A DNA stretch of 15,593 nucleotides from NCBI GenBank assembly GCA_965368585.1, contig CBDUNM010000124.1, positions 1-15,593 on the forward strand, written 5' to 3'. Position numbers and translations under genes: made by a program. Source of the stretch: JARRQB01 sp965368585 (lineage in GTDB: Bacteria > Pseudomonadota > Gammaproteobacteria > Chromatiales > Chromatiaceae). Position 1 is the stretch's first letter. Each line of letters begins with the position of its first letter. Below the pieces are notes generated by a model. The model saw nothing but the letters and a program-made list of their open reading frames with translations. It ran no database searches and was not told where the DNA came from. Below, piece by piece: positions 7,474 through 14,619 of the stretch.

Positions 7474-8163
7474 TCAACCGGTCTTCCGATCCCGCCATAC
7501 GATAAGGCCGAGTCCGGCGACCGCCGTTCCGAATAGCGGCAAACCTGCGGGAACTGGTACTGGAACGGGCGTATTGAACACGAGATCGTCCAAGGTGTAG
7601 CCGAAGTCGCCCCTGAAGTCGATCGCGACCCGGTGGATACCGGTAACCGCGATGGTCACCGGAAACCGGGATTCGTGCGCAAAGCTCTGGTTGTAGACGG
7701 CGGAGTCATCCGAAGCAAAGGCGCTAATGTCGAATAAATCGATATCTTCGCCGTTATCGCCGATGGTGAAGCTTATCCAATTTGTCGCCCCCGGCGTTGC
7801 TGTTCCAGGCACGACGAAGCTGAAATACGTGCCCCCTATAAAGGAGCCGAGGATGCTGCCTGGGATCAGGCCGTTTTCATCCAGTCCCGCCACCGAGTTG
7901 TTACCCGAGCTGGGGCTAGCGGCGCCTAACAAAATCGCCACCCCCGCGCTGACGCCGGTCCTTCCGAACAGGACGCCGTCAGATCTGAACTGATCCGTAA
8001 GCACCGTTGAGGGGGCAGGGATATGATCTCCGGGTAACGTCGATGAGATGATATTGGCCGGTAGTCCTTCAAAGTCGATATCGACAACGGCGGCGTAGGC
8101 GGAACCTCCCCATGCAGCACAGCCCGCTGCTAAAAGTCCGCAGAAGTGGCCTTTCATACTCAT
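7474..8163 (-). CDS. PEP-CTERM (VPxPA-type) sorted surface protein
   Basis: This is a secreted protein of about 229 residues. A signal peptide is evident: basic/hydrophobic MSMKGHFCGLLAAGCAAWGG, then SAYA with likely cleavage before AVV (about residue 24/25). The mature part is rich in Gly, Ser, Asp and beta-forming residues (VDIDFEGLPAN, QFRSDGVLFGRTGVSAG, YTLDDLVFNTP), like the beta-sandwich cargo of many PEP-CTERM proteins. The C-terminus is a sorting signal: VPAG at 204-207, a hydrophobic helix to about W223, then basic RDRK. Such signals are processed by an exosortase in exopolysaccharide-producing Gram-negative bacteria. No exosortase gene is in the window, so it must act from elsewhere. 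I chose ATG 8163 because GGGGAG at 8171-8176 lies 7 nt upstream; in-frame ATGs at 8157 and 8169 are alternatives. Specific function unknown. Confidence 0.85.
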   Translation of the reverse strand: MSMKGHFCGLLAAGCAAWGGSAYAAVVDIDFEGLPANIISSTLPGDHIPAPSTVLTDQFRSDGVLFGRTGVSAGVAILLGAASPSSGNNSVAGLDENGLIPGSILGSFIGGTYFSFVVPGTATPGATNWISFTIGDNGEDIDLFDISAFASDDSAVYNQSFAHESRFPVTIAVTGIHRVAIDFRGDFGYTLDDLVFNTPVPVPVPAGLPLFGTAVAGLGLIVWRDRKTG

Positions 8164-8614
8164 CGTCATTCTCCCCATGTGAGCGAACAAAGCGAACGCT
8201 GCAATCCATCAATATCTCCCTTCCACCTTGCACGGGCGGCGGAATCCTTTTTATTTCCCAACAAGCCCGCTACGGGTGCCGCCGACTCCAGTGATCCTGC
8301 CCCTTCCTGCATGGGCAGCGCTGCTTCGGGTGTGAGATAACTTTTACCTTCTCAGCCTTGTAACCGCTTGCCGCGGACGGATCCGGTCACCGTGTCGATA
8401 CTTCGACGCGACCATTGTTAGGGTAACGTTTTCACCGTCACGGCGGCCGAATTCCAGATGGTCCGATGCGGCTCCATGCGTTGTTCAAGATGGCCTGTTT
8501 CTTTGGCGACTAGCTTACCAATACCACCGATGACCGAACAGCTTGATGCTGCAACTGGTGCAATTAATTCCTCGAATTCGAGCTCACCCGAATCCGTCCA
8601 GACAGGACCCGAAG
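8164..8614. other. Intergenic region, 451 bp, no gene seen
   Basis: This region lies between two minus-strand genes and must contain the promoter of the PEP-CTERM gene. I find no convincing sigma70 or sigma54 promoter, no terminator with a T-run and no readable gene remnant. A small hairpin GTCGA-TACT-TCGAC lies near 8395-8410. Confidence 0.5.
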
Positions 8615-9802
8615 TCAGTGCTGAGTAACCAGGTACTCGAACGCACCCAGCGCCGCGTTGGCGCCGGCGCCGGCCGCGATGACGATTTGTTTGTCGTGCG
8701 AGTCGGTCACGTCGCCAGCGGCGAACACGCCGTTGATACCCGTTCTTCCGCGACTGTCCACCTTGATCTCTCCGTGTTCATTGGTATCCAGCAGGTCGAG
8801 AACGAATTCGGTGTTGGGGTAGAGGCCGATTTCGATGAATACACCTCGCACATCCAACCGTTGAGTTGCGCCCGTGGTGAGATCCGTTACGGTCAGCCCC
8901 TCGACCTGCTCCGAGCCGTGAATCTCCACCGGATGGTGCGAAACAAGCGCCTCCACGCGTTCGGCTGCGCTCACCTTGTCCTGTAGGATCGGGTCGCCGT
9001 TCCATCCCGCGCGTGAAATCAGATACACCTTGCGCGCGAGACCGTTCATTTCTATGGCCGCCTCGAGGCCCGAGTTGCCGCCGCCGACGATTGCGATGTC
9101 CATGTCCCGGAACAGCGGACCATCGCAAGTCGAGCAATAAACGACGCCCTTGCCAGACAGCTCCGTCTCGCCCGGAATATTCAATTTGCGCTTGAATGCG
9201 CCGGTCGCAATGATGACCGAGCGTGCGCGCACCTCGCGTCCCGCCGCCGTCTCCACAATCTTGCAACGGTCTTCAACGCGCAGGCCGGTCACTTTCTCGC
9301 CGACCAGCTTGTCGATGCCGTACTGACCCAGGTGTTCTTCGAACTGTCGTACGAGATCGGGGCCGGAGATCATCTGGAAGCCCGGGTAGTTTCTGACCTC
9401 GTAGGTGGTTCCCAGCTGCCCGCCGACGTCGGAAGCGATGATCAGGGTGGAGAGATTCTTGCGCACGGCATAGATGGCCGCCGACATTCCGGCCGGACCG
9501 GCCCCTATGATGACGACGTCATAGACTTTTGTCGGGCCGGTTGACGGCGTGATGTCCATAAGACGATCCAACTCGCCGGTCGCGTTCAGCTGCGCCAGAT
9601 CGTCATAACCGCCGATGGAGTGGTCGTCGATGAAGATCTGCGGCACGGTCCGGCGCCGTGAGCGTTCGACCATCTTCTGCTCGCCGGCCGCATCCGAGGT
9701 TACATCGATCTCCTCGTATGCAAGGTTCTTGCTGCGCAGAAGCGCCTTGGCTTTGGCGCAGTAGGGGCACCATTCCTTCGAGTAGACTTCGATTTTCGGC
9801 AT
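8615..9802 (-). CDS. Glutaredoxin-thioredoxin reductase (AhpF-like) fusion
   Basis: A 395-residue fusion. Residues 1-82 are a glutaredoxin-3-type domain with active site C12-P-Y-C15 and the cis-proline motif TVPQIF (52-57). Residues 92-395 are a thioredoxin-reductase/AhpF-type flavoprotein. This part has the FAD Rossmann motif GAGPAG (100-105), GGQLGTTYEVRNYPGF, the redox pair C223-S-T-C226 followed by DGPLF, a pyridine-nucleotide motif GGGNSG (240-245) and the second FAD motif GVFAAGDV (358-365). The inferred electron path is NAD(P)H to FAD to CSTC to the Grx CPYC, and then to a peroxiredoxin or other disulfide substrate; the fused Grx would replace the N-terminal double thioredoxin fold of AhpF. 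The start ATG 9802 follows GAGG with about 8-nt spacing; an upstream in-frame ATG at 9865 would add a non-glutaredoxin tail. No partner peroxiredoxin gene is adjacent. The cofactor preference is not certain. Confidence 0.93.
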   Translation of the reverse strand: MPKIEVYSKEWCPYCAKAKALLRSKNLAYEEIDVTSDAAGEQKMVERSRRRTVPQIFIDDHSIGGYDDLAQLNATGELDRLMDITPSTGPTKVYDVVIIGAGPAGMSAAIYAVRKNLSTLIIASDVGGQLGTTYEVRNYPGFQMISGPDLVRQFEEHLGQYGIDKLVGEKVTGLRVEDRCKIVETAAGREVRARSVIIATGAFKRKLNIPGETELSGKGVVYCSTCDGPLFRDMDIAIVGGGNSGLEAAIEMNGLARKVYLISRAGWNGDPILQDKVSAAERVEALVSHHPVEIHGSEQVEGLTVTDLTTGATQRLDVRGVFIEIGLYPNTEFVLDLLDTNEHGEIKVDSRGRTGINGVFAAGDVTDSHDKQIVIAAGAGANAALGAFEYLVTQH

Positions 9803-9955
9803 GATAATTACCTCGCTATCGCATAACAGTGGATCGATGATGACCGGGTTGGCCGGGGCTCGCATCTAACCGGTTGCCGGATTTTTCGGCGCGCGTTTGG
9901 TGGCGGTCACGGTTCGCGCTCCCGTCGCCGAGCTGTTCACGTTGACGATCAACCG

Positions 9956-10528
9956 TCACGTCTCCGGTAGCGGGTATGCGTCGGCGAACGCCTTGTTTTC
10001 CTCCGTCGTGTAACGCGGCGTGATGTGTCGCGGGCAGTTCCAGTCATACGCCTGGACCCGGAGCAGCACCAGTCGTTCGATGCGCGCCCGGTAGTCGGGC
10101 ATCGCCACGCGTGCGGCGAGTTACGCATCCTGGTCCGCTGCTACGCTCGTCGATTCGACCCAGATTCTCAATCGTTGCCGTGCCGGGTGGTCCATCAGCA
10201 TCAACGCTGCCTCGCTGCTCGCATGCATGTTGCCGGTGCTGATGTATCGTCGGCTATGCCGAAAATGGGCGTAGCCCAGGTTGGTGTCGTCGATCGCGGC
10301 GAGAAACCCTTGCGGCCCACCGCGAAACTGAACGTACGGCCAGCCGTTTTCTCCCTCGGTGGCCGTATAGAAACTGTCTCGGGTCTGGATGAAATCCGTC
10401 TCCCCGTTGTTGAGCGTATAGCGATCTCCCGACACTTCCATGCGCGCGTACGACAGGCGTGTGCCGTAGTGCTCCGGGGCCTTTCTCACGCTATCGGTAA
10501 AGGCGAAGCGAGTGATATTCTGGTTCAT
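9956..10528 (-). pseudogene. Pyridoxamine 5'-phosphate oxidase-family gene with in-frame stop
   Basis: The frame resembles the pyridoxamine-phosphate-oxidase-like FMN-binding family (COG3576-like). It has RLSYARMEVSGD near the start, RDSFYTATEGENGWPYVQFR, GGPQGFLAAID, RRYISTGNMHASSEAALMLM and DHPARQRLRIW. At 10123-10121 there is an in-frame TAA. Beyond it the same frame continues with clear family sequence: AMPDYRARIERLVLLRVQAY, then the hallmark DWNCPRHITPRYT, ending at TGA 9956-9958. The whole would be about 190 codons, the normal family length of roughly 200. A single nonsense mutation therefore seems to be the only visible lesion. Start ATG 10528 has GGAGG at 10539-10543, 10 nt upstream. 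The product, if made, would be a 135-residue truncated protein lacking the C-terminal strand. The neighbouring hydrolase is also broken, which favours true decay over sequencing error. Confidence 0.8.
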
Positions 10529-10652
10529 GGCAGGCTTGCCTCCGTTTGTCGTCATAGAATCCGTTGAGCGGTTGGTTTCAGGTGGTTCGCGTGGTTCGTT
10601 TCGCGGAAAACCTTAGCCCGAGCTTCCGTGGTCGGGCAGGCGGGCGCGGCGT

Positions 10653-11011
10653 TCAGGACGAGGGTTTCGCCAGCTGTTTGTCCAGGAACGCCAGAATTGT
10701 TGCGGCAATCAGGTCACCGTCCTACTCCAGGGCGAAATGCCCGGTATCGAGCAGGTGGAACTCGACGTTGTCGAGATCCCGTTTATAGGGGTATGCACAA
10801 TTGCGGGAAAGATGTAATCGTTCTTGCCCCGCACAATCAGTGCAGGCGGCTGATAGCGGCGAAAGTACTCCTGCAATTCCGCGTAGCGGGAAAGGTTGTT
10901 CTGGTAGTCACAGAACAATGCGAGCTGGATCTCCGCGTTTCCCTTGCGCGTCAAGGGACGCAGGTCGACATCCCAGTTGTCCGGGCTGATGATCGCGTAG
11001 TCAGATTCCTC
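10653..11011 (-). pseudogene. C-terminal remnant of an alpha/beta-hydrolase
   Basis: Only the C-terminal third of an alpha/beta-fold hydrolase remains. From 11011 downward it reads ESDYAIISPDNWDVDLRPLT, then QLALFCDYQNNLSRYAELQE and PPALIVRGKNDYIFPA, which holds the acid residue of the triad. The frame then shifts near 10790: the next frame gives YKRDLDNVEFHLLDTGHFAL with the catalytic His, followed by an in-frame TAG at 10724-10722. It continues DGDLIAATILAFLDKQLAKP to TGA 10655-10653. Upstream of 11011 the frame is closed by TAA and the nucleophile-elbow half is missing. One frameshift, one nonsense codon and a 5' deletion mean it is dead. The family is related to haloalkane-dehalogenase-like hydrolases; the substrate is unknown. 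It lies 125 bp upstream of the broken PPOX gene on the same strand, so the two were probably one operon. Confidence 0.78.
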
Positions 11012-11448
11012 TTACGCTGCAGTGAGTGACGGGGCTATGAGCCTGTCGTTGTTCGGTATCGATCACGGTCGCACCTGCGCGTGTTTTCTGCCTCTTTTTT
11101 GAACCGTGCCAGACCAAAGTGTCTTGTAAGATGCTGAAAGAAAAACCGTAATTTTAGTTGGTACTACCAAACTCGGTCACGAGATATCGTTGGTTGCGAG
11201 TTTCCGTTGATAAACTCACGGTATGTCATAGGCTTTCAATTCAGGCGAGCCGCCTTGCGGGACGGACCAACGTTGGCGTTCGGTACCACGAGAAAGCGTC
11301 CACGACACCTCTGCGCACCGTTTGACGAGTTGGCCCGTGTCAAAAAGGGCGGCATGCGCTCATTTTCAAAGCGGCCGGGGAGGGGGTTTGTGGGCACGAT
11401 CGAGACGGAAAAAACCACCTGCGTCAACCCAGCGGCGACGGACTGTAG
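11012..11448. other. 437-bp gap between divergent gene remnants
   Basis: No gene can be read here. The missing N-terminal halves of the alpha/beta-hydrolase (to the left) and of the sigma54 activator (to the right) should have lain here, so a large deletion is inferred. A GntR-type operator is present at 11158-11170. Confidence 0.5.
11158..11170. promoter_or_regulatory. GntR/FadR-type operator-like palindrome
   Basis: TTGGT-ACT-ACCAA is a perfect palindrome with a 3-nt centre. It matches the TTGGT-N3-ACCAA pattern bound by FadR-subfamily GntR regulators such as PdhR and LldR. A possible but poor promoter (TTGTAA at 11124) precedes it. No GntR gene and no intact target gene is nearby. Confidence 0.4.
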
Positions 11449-11691
11449 TTCGATTTTACCGATCAGTCGAACGACCCGGACACCCGGGATACGTATTCCG
11501 CGTCCGGCCTTGACCCGAGCGTTTACACCGAGGACGAACGGCTGGCCCGTGATAGCGCCAATATCATTGCGGCACTGCAGGTCAGCCAAGGCAAATGTTC
11601 CGGCAAACATGAGGCGGCGGCGCTGCTTGGCATCAAGCCCACGACGCTGGCGTCTCGCCTCAAAGCTCTGGGTATCGAAAACCCGATTTGA
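11449..11691 (+). pseudogene. C-terminal Fis-type HTH remnant of a sigma54-dependent activator
   Basis: An 80-codon open stretch without a start codon, closed upstream by TAG 11446-11448. It reads GLDPSVYTEDERLARDSANI, then IAALQVSQGKCSGKHEAAAL and the Fis-type helix-turn-helix GIKPTTLASRLKALGI, ending IENP I-TGA. The signature KPTTLASRxKALGI is typical of the C-terminal DNA-binding domain of FhlA/NtrC-like sigma54 activators. The AAA+ domain (GAFTGA, Walker motifs) and the sensor domain are absent. It is oriented away from the decayed hydrolase/PPOX genes. In related genomes such activators often sit divergent to the genes they control, so this is probably the dead regulator of that pair (inference). 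Confidence 0.72.
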
Positions 11692-11842
11692 GCGGGTCGG
11701 TGGTTGCCGGGCCATCGGACTCGTATGCCGCTTGGACAGCAAGACACGCTGGCGTGCATAGTGCTGTGGCATGTAAAGTGGTTCACTCGTGGTTTTCTGC
11801 CATAGGAGCCGCGATCGCCATTGGTTAGGAGCTTACGACAAT

Positions 11843-12247
11843 ATGCCGATTCTTAACTGGTCTGAGGAATTCAGCATCAATGTTGCGGAAATCGACGCAC
11901 AGCACAAGAAACTACTCGAACACGTAAACAATCTGCACGCGGCGGTGGAGGCCAAAATCGACAAGACGGATCTTCGTCAAATGTTGGTGAGTCTTGTCGA
12001 ATTCACCCGCTTGCACTTCTCTACCGAAGAAAAACTTATGAAAAAGCATGGCTTGGAGCACGCAAAGCACCATCAGGAACACCAGGTGCTGCTCAAGCAC
12101 ATGGAGGATCTCGTGGAAGGGGTCTCCAGAGGACAGTACCCGATTTTTTACTCGGATTACGACGTCTCCGACGACTGGTTTCTGACGCATATTCTGCAGT
12201 TTGACAAAAAGCTGGGCGAGCTGCTCAACAGCAAGGGCGTCTATTGA
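11843..12247 (+). CDS. Bacteriohemerythrin
   Basis: This is a single-domain non-heme di-iron O2-binding protein of 134 residues, the usual length, probably cytoplasmic since no signal or TM segment is seen. All expected iron ligands are present: H21 (IDAQH), H58 and E62 (LHFSTEE), H76 and H80 (HHQEH), and H116 and D121 (HILQFD), with the N-terminal NWSEEFSINV typical of the family. Proposed roles in the family are oxygen storage or delivery and oxygen or redox sensing. AGGAG at 11827-11831 lies 11 nt before ATG 11843. It stands alone on the + strand; the next gene starts 83 bp downstream and could be cotranscribed. Confidence 0.95.
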   Translation: MPILNWSEEFSINVAEIDAQHKKLLEHVNNLHAAVEAKIDKTDLRQMLVSLVEFTRLHFSTEEKLMKKHGLEHAKHHQEHQVLLKHMEDLVEGVSRGQYPIFYSDYDVSDDWFLTHILQFDKKLGELLNSKGVY

Positions 12248-12330
12248 CTAAGGGTGCTCCAGTATCCGGGTACTTGTCGACGTCCCGTTGCGGCGTGGTT
12301 TGCCGACTCGACCTGGGAGAACGATGAGCG

Positions 12331-12642
12331 ATGTCTTCCGATATAAAAGATTCCGCCATCTGTCCCGAATGCGGCAGTCCGCTGCCCCCAGACACAGGCG
12401 CCTGCCCTGGTTGCGGTGCTGACGCTCAGGAAAAATGGGAAAAAGAACGGAACAGGCTGAAAACGCTGTGGGTGATAGTGACTGTCTTTTTCTGGTTCAG
12501 TTTATGCTTTCAGGGGGCCTTGTTTATCCTCGACGGGACCTTGAACCTGATCCTGCTTTCGGTGATTGGCGGTCTGATGGTGATCGGCGTGGTATTGAAG
12601 TATAAATACCAGCGACACGAGCGCGGGCAGCCGCCGGGCTGA
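12331..12642 (+). CDS. Zinc-ribbon, two-TM membrane protein
   Basis: The function is not recognised. The 103-residue product begins with a zinc-ribbon: C11-P-E-C14 and C25-P-G-C28 (CPECGSPLPPDTGACPGCG). A short charged linker (EKWEKERNRLK, 34-44) follows, then two hydrophobic segments at about 45-67 (LWVIVTVFFWFSLCFQGALF) and 71-90 (LNLILLSVIGGLMVIGVVLK), and a basic tail (YKYQRHERG). The inferred topology puts the ribbon and tail both in the cytoplasm. GGGAGA at 12315-12320 lies 10 nt before ATG 12331. It follows the hemerythrin gene by 83 bp on the same strand, so an operon is possible. The four intact Cys and the clean TM segments argue it is a real gene. Confidence 0.82.
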   Translation: MSSDIKDSAICPECGSPLPPDTGACPGCGADAQEKWEKERNRLKTLWVIVTVFFWFSLCFQGALFILDGTLNLILLSVIGGLMVIGVVLKYKYQRHERGQPPG

Positions 12643-12714
12643 TCGACAGGGCGTCAGATCGGCCCGAGTGCTGCGCTGCCTGCTTCGGTGTCCGCAACGG
12701 CCGCCAAACAACAC

Positions 12715-12906
12715 TCAGTGGCTGACCGGGGCGCCATGGCAGCCGAAAAGCGGTTGGCAAATGAGTCTCGTCAGCCTGCTTTTCAATCCCGCAAACCAGT
12801 TTCCAATCGCCTCGGCACGCAGGCGGCGGGCTTTTGCCAGGTAGTAGTCGATGTCGGCTTGGCCGTATGCGTTTAAGCGAATATCAGAATCACTTGGGTA
12901 CTGCAT
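12715..12906 (-). CDS. Small basic protein, DUF1127-like
   Basis: A 63-residue product divergent from the LysR gene. The first 54 residues look protein-like: MQYPSDSDIRLNAYGQADID then YYLAKARRLRAEAIGNWFAG and LKSRLTRL. The pattern of an amphipathic helix with ARxLRAEAI followed by a hydrophobic/basic stretch resembles small YjiS/DUF1127-type proteins whose function is mostly unknown. The last residues (CHGAPVSH) look less typical, so the end may have changed. GAGG at 12913-12916 lies 6 nt before ATG 12906, which supports translation. The 206-bp divergent gap to the LysR gene makes it a possible target of that regulator. Confidence 0.6.
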   Translation of the reverse strand: MQYPSDSDIRLNAYGQADIDYYLAKARRLRAEAIGNWFAGLKSRLTRLICQPLFGCHGAPVSH

Positions 12907-12973
12907 TTCTCACCTCAAATTTATTCATCTAAAAGTCGGTTTTTCCGGATCTGGTTACATCTGGAGCGAAAGG

Positions 12974-12992
12974 CTGGCAAACGTATTTGCAG
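12974..12992. promoter_or_regulatory. Near-palindrome in divergent promoter region
   Basis: CTGGCAAA-CGTA-TTTGCAG forms two inverted arms with one extra G, midway between the minus-strand small gene and the plus-strand LysR gene. LysR regulators often bind dyads in such divergent gaps. A role as operator is only a possibility. Confidence 0.25.
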
Positions 12993-13112
12993 AATTATCT
13001 TCCAATTATCGCCATGATCGTTCTATATATCGGCATATTAGAAGATAGCTGTATTCCCCACACATGATGCTTTCTAAGCTGTCGGTGAGAAAATTTCAGC
13101 TAAAGTATTGTT

Positions 13113-14012
13113 GTGAGCAGACGATTGCCCCCCCTTAAATCGGTACGCGCTTTCGAGGCCGCCGCACGCTGGCGAAGTTTCAATAAAGCGGCTGAGGAAC
13201 TCTTCGTCACACCCTCGGCCATCAGCCACCAGGTCAAGTTGCTGGAGATGTTTCTGGGGGTCGCCCTGTTTCGACGGACTCGACGCCAGGTGATGCTGAC
13301 GCCGTCCGGTGAACGCTACCTGGAGTCGGTCACCCACGCGCTCGATGAAATCGATCTGGCAACACGACGTTTGGTCGCCTCCCCCAACTCGGGCGCGATC
13401 AATATCAGCGTGGCGCCGTCGTTCCTCACCCGCTGGCTGGTGCCCAAGGTGCGCGAATTTCAGGACCGGTTTCCCGACGTCGAGTTGCGCCTGAGTCCGA
13501 ACAGCGGCCCGATCGATTTCGGCTGGTCCGATATCGATATGGCCATCTATTTCGGGGACGGCCGCTGGGAAGGGGTGGAGGCCTTCTTTTTGCGGGAAGT
13601 GGTACTGGTGCCCGTATGTAGTCCCGGCTTTCTGGCCGGCATCCCGCGCATGGCTAGCGCCAGTGAACTCTGTGAGCAAACGCTGATCGACGTCTCGACA
13701 CGCCCCGCGGAATGGGATGAATTTCTGGCCAATGTCGGCGTGGCTCGGCCCAAGCGTGGCAAGCGGTTGAGCTTTTCGAACACGTCGCTTGCCATCGGCG
13801 CAGCAATGGAGGAACTCGGTATCGCGCTGGCCGACCGGCACCTGATTGCCCGTGAGGTCAAGTACGGCCAACTGGTCAGGCCGTTGGACGTCGAAATGGA
13901 TATCAAGCAGGGTTTTTACCTAGTGTATCAGGAAGGTCGACAACTGACTGAGGGTATGCAGGCCCTGTTCGACTGGGTGATGGAAGAGATCGCGAAAGAA
14001 CACGAAACCTGA
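13113..14012 (+). CDS. LysR-family transcriptional regulator, GcvA-like
   Basis: A 299-residue regulator of normal LTTR length. The N-terminal winged HTH (about residues 6-65) reads PPLKSVRAFEAAARWRSFNK, AAEELFVTPSAISHQVKLLE and LGVALFRRTRRQVMLTPSGE, the form typical of the GcvA/AmpR branch. Residues 90-295 form the periplasmic-binding-protein-like co-inducer domain (INISVAPSFLTRWLVPKVRE, RFPDVELRL, DIDMAIYFGDGRW). The translation start is GTG 13113; no strong Shine-Dalgarno is visible, and no ATG fits the conserved N-terminus better. The ligand and targets are unknown. Candidate targets are the divergent small gene and its own promoter. A broken sensor gene begins just 17 nt downstream. Confidence 0.93.
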   Translation: MSRRLPPLKSVRAFEAAARWRSFNKAAEELFVTPSAISHQVKLLEMFLGVALFRRTRRQVMLTPSGERYLESVTHALDEIDLATRRLVASPNSGAINISVAPSFLTRWLVPKVREFQDRFPDVELRLSPNSGPIDFGWSDIDMAIYFGDGRWEGVEAFFLREVVLVPVCSPGFLAGIPRMASASELCEQTLIDVSTRPAEWDEFLANVGVARPKRGKRLSFSNTSLAIGAAMEELGIALADRHLIAREVKYGQLVRPLDVEMDIKQGFYLVYQEGRQLTEGMQALFDWVMEEIAKEHET

Positions 14013-14028
14013 CCAATCGTCCGGTGGT

Positions 14029-14310
14029 GTGGTCTTCGCCGCTGGTTTGGCACTCGGTCCGTACGGCGGCGAACGCATCGCAACCTACTACGTGCCGCTC
14101 GCTGACGCCGCCATGGAGGTCAAGCTCGAGATCGCGACCACGCACCTCTGGACCGAAGAGCATTTAAGTGGCGACGCTCAGATCACGAAAATCATGATCG
14201 AGACAAGCCTGAATCCCGTCGACCACCTCATTGCCGCCACACTTCGCCGCGGTGGCTACGAGGAAGGATTGATACCGGTGGCGACCGACCAGCAGATCCG
14301 TATATTGTTA
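14029..14310 (+). pseudogene. N-terminal sensor remnant of a signalling protein
   Basis: An open stretch (possible GTG start) reads VFAAGLALGPYGGERIATYY, VPLADAAMEVKLEIATTHLW, TEEHLSGDAQI and later GGYEEGLIPVATDQQIRILL. The signature of hydrophobic segment, then VPLxDAAMExK, HLWxEExxSGD and a GGxxEGxxIPL-like stretch resembles the periplasmic sensing region found after the first TM helix in some membrane histidine kinases and GGDEF proteins (recognised by pattern only). The first TM helix is incomplete. The frame runs into a segment with inverted ends at 14311 and stops at 14394. With the kinase remnant at 14620-15231 it probably formed one gene. Confidence 0.5.
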
Positions 14311-14619
14311 AACCTCAAAACCGCAGTTGGGCGGCCTTCAGGGTGTGTGCCGCGTGGTGTTTGGCATGGCATGACGAGGCGGAGTAAAACGTGAGGAGCG
14401 ATTTGAACAGCGATAGCTGGCCCGCAGGGCGAAGGTCAGGATGCCCGGAGTAATAGGCGAGCTATTCCAAAGAGTTATGACGCGGCCAGGCGCCGCGCGG
14501 GACGCGCTCTGGTGGTCGTAGCGGCGATCACCCGACGGATTAACGTAGGGCGGCTTATCATCGTCGATAGACGAATGGGTGATGTATCGCTCGAAGCGGT
14601 CAACTGCGGTTTTTAGGTT
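14311..14619. mobile_element. MITE-like 309-bp segment with 19-bp imperfect inverted ends
   Basis: The left end AACCTCAAAACCGCAGTTG (14311-14329) and the reverse complement of the right end CAACTGCGGTTTTTAGGTT (14601-14619) match at 18 of 19 bases. The interior has no long plausible gene. No clear target-site duplication is visible (flanks TGTTA and CAAAG). It separates the N- and C-terminal pieces of a sensor kinase. It could be a non-autonomous element or the deleted remains of an insertion sequence. Confidence 0.5.

Noticed and set aside
10025..10567. Plus-strand open frame of 180 codons
   Set aside because: It is opposite the PPOX-family remnant, which has clear family motifs in the minus frame.
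11100..11110. TGGCAC on the minus strand near 11100 as half of a sigma54 promoter for the dead hydrolase
   Set aside because: No TTGC element follows at the required spacing.
11207..11772. Open frames on both strands (184 and 178 codons) in the sigma54-activator remnant region
   Set aside because: They overlap the recognisable Fis-HTH frame in other frames and have Arg-rich, motif-free translations.
13074..13871. Minus-strand open frame opposite the LysR gene
   Set aside because: The plus-strand LysR gene has full family motifs; the antisense frame is a shadow.
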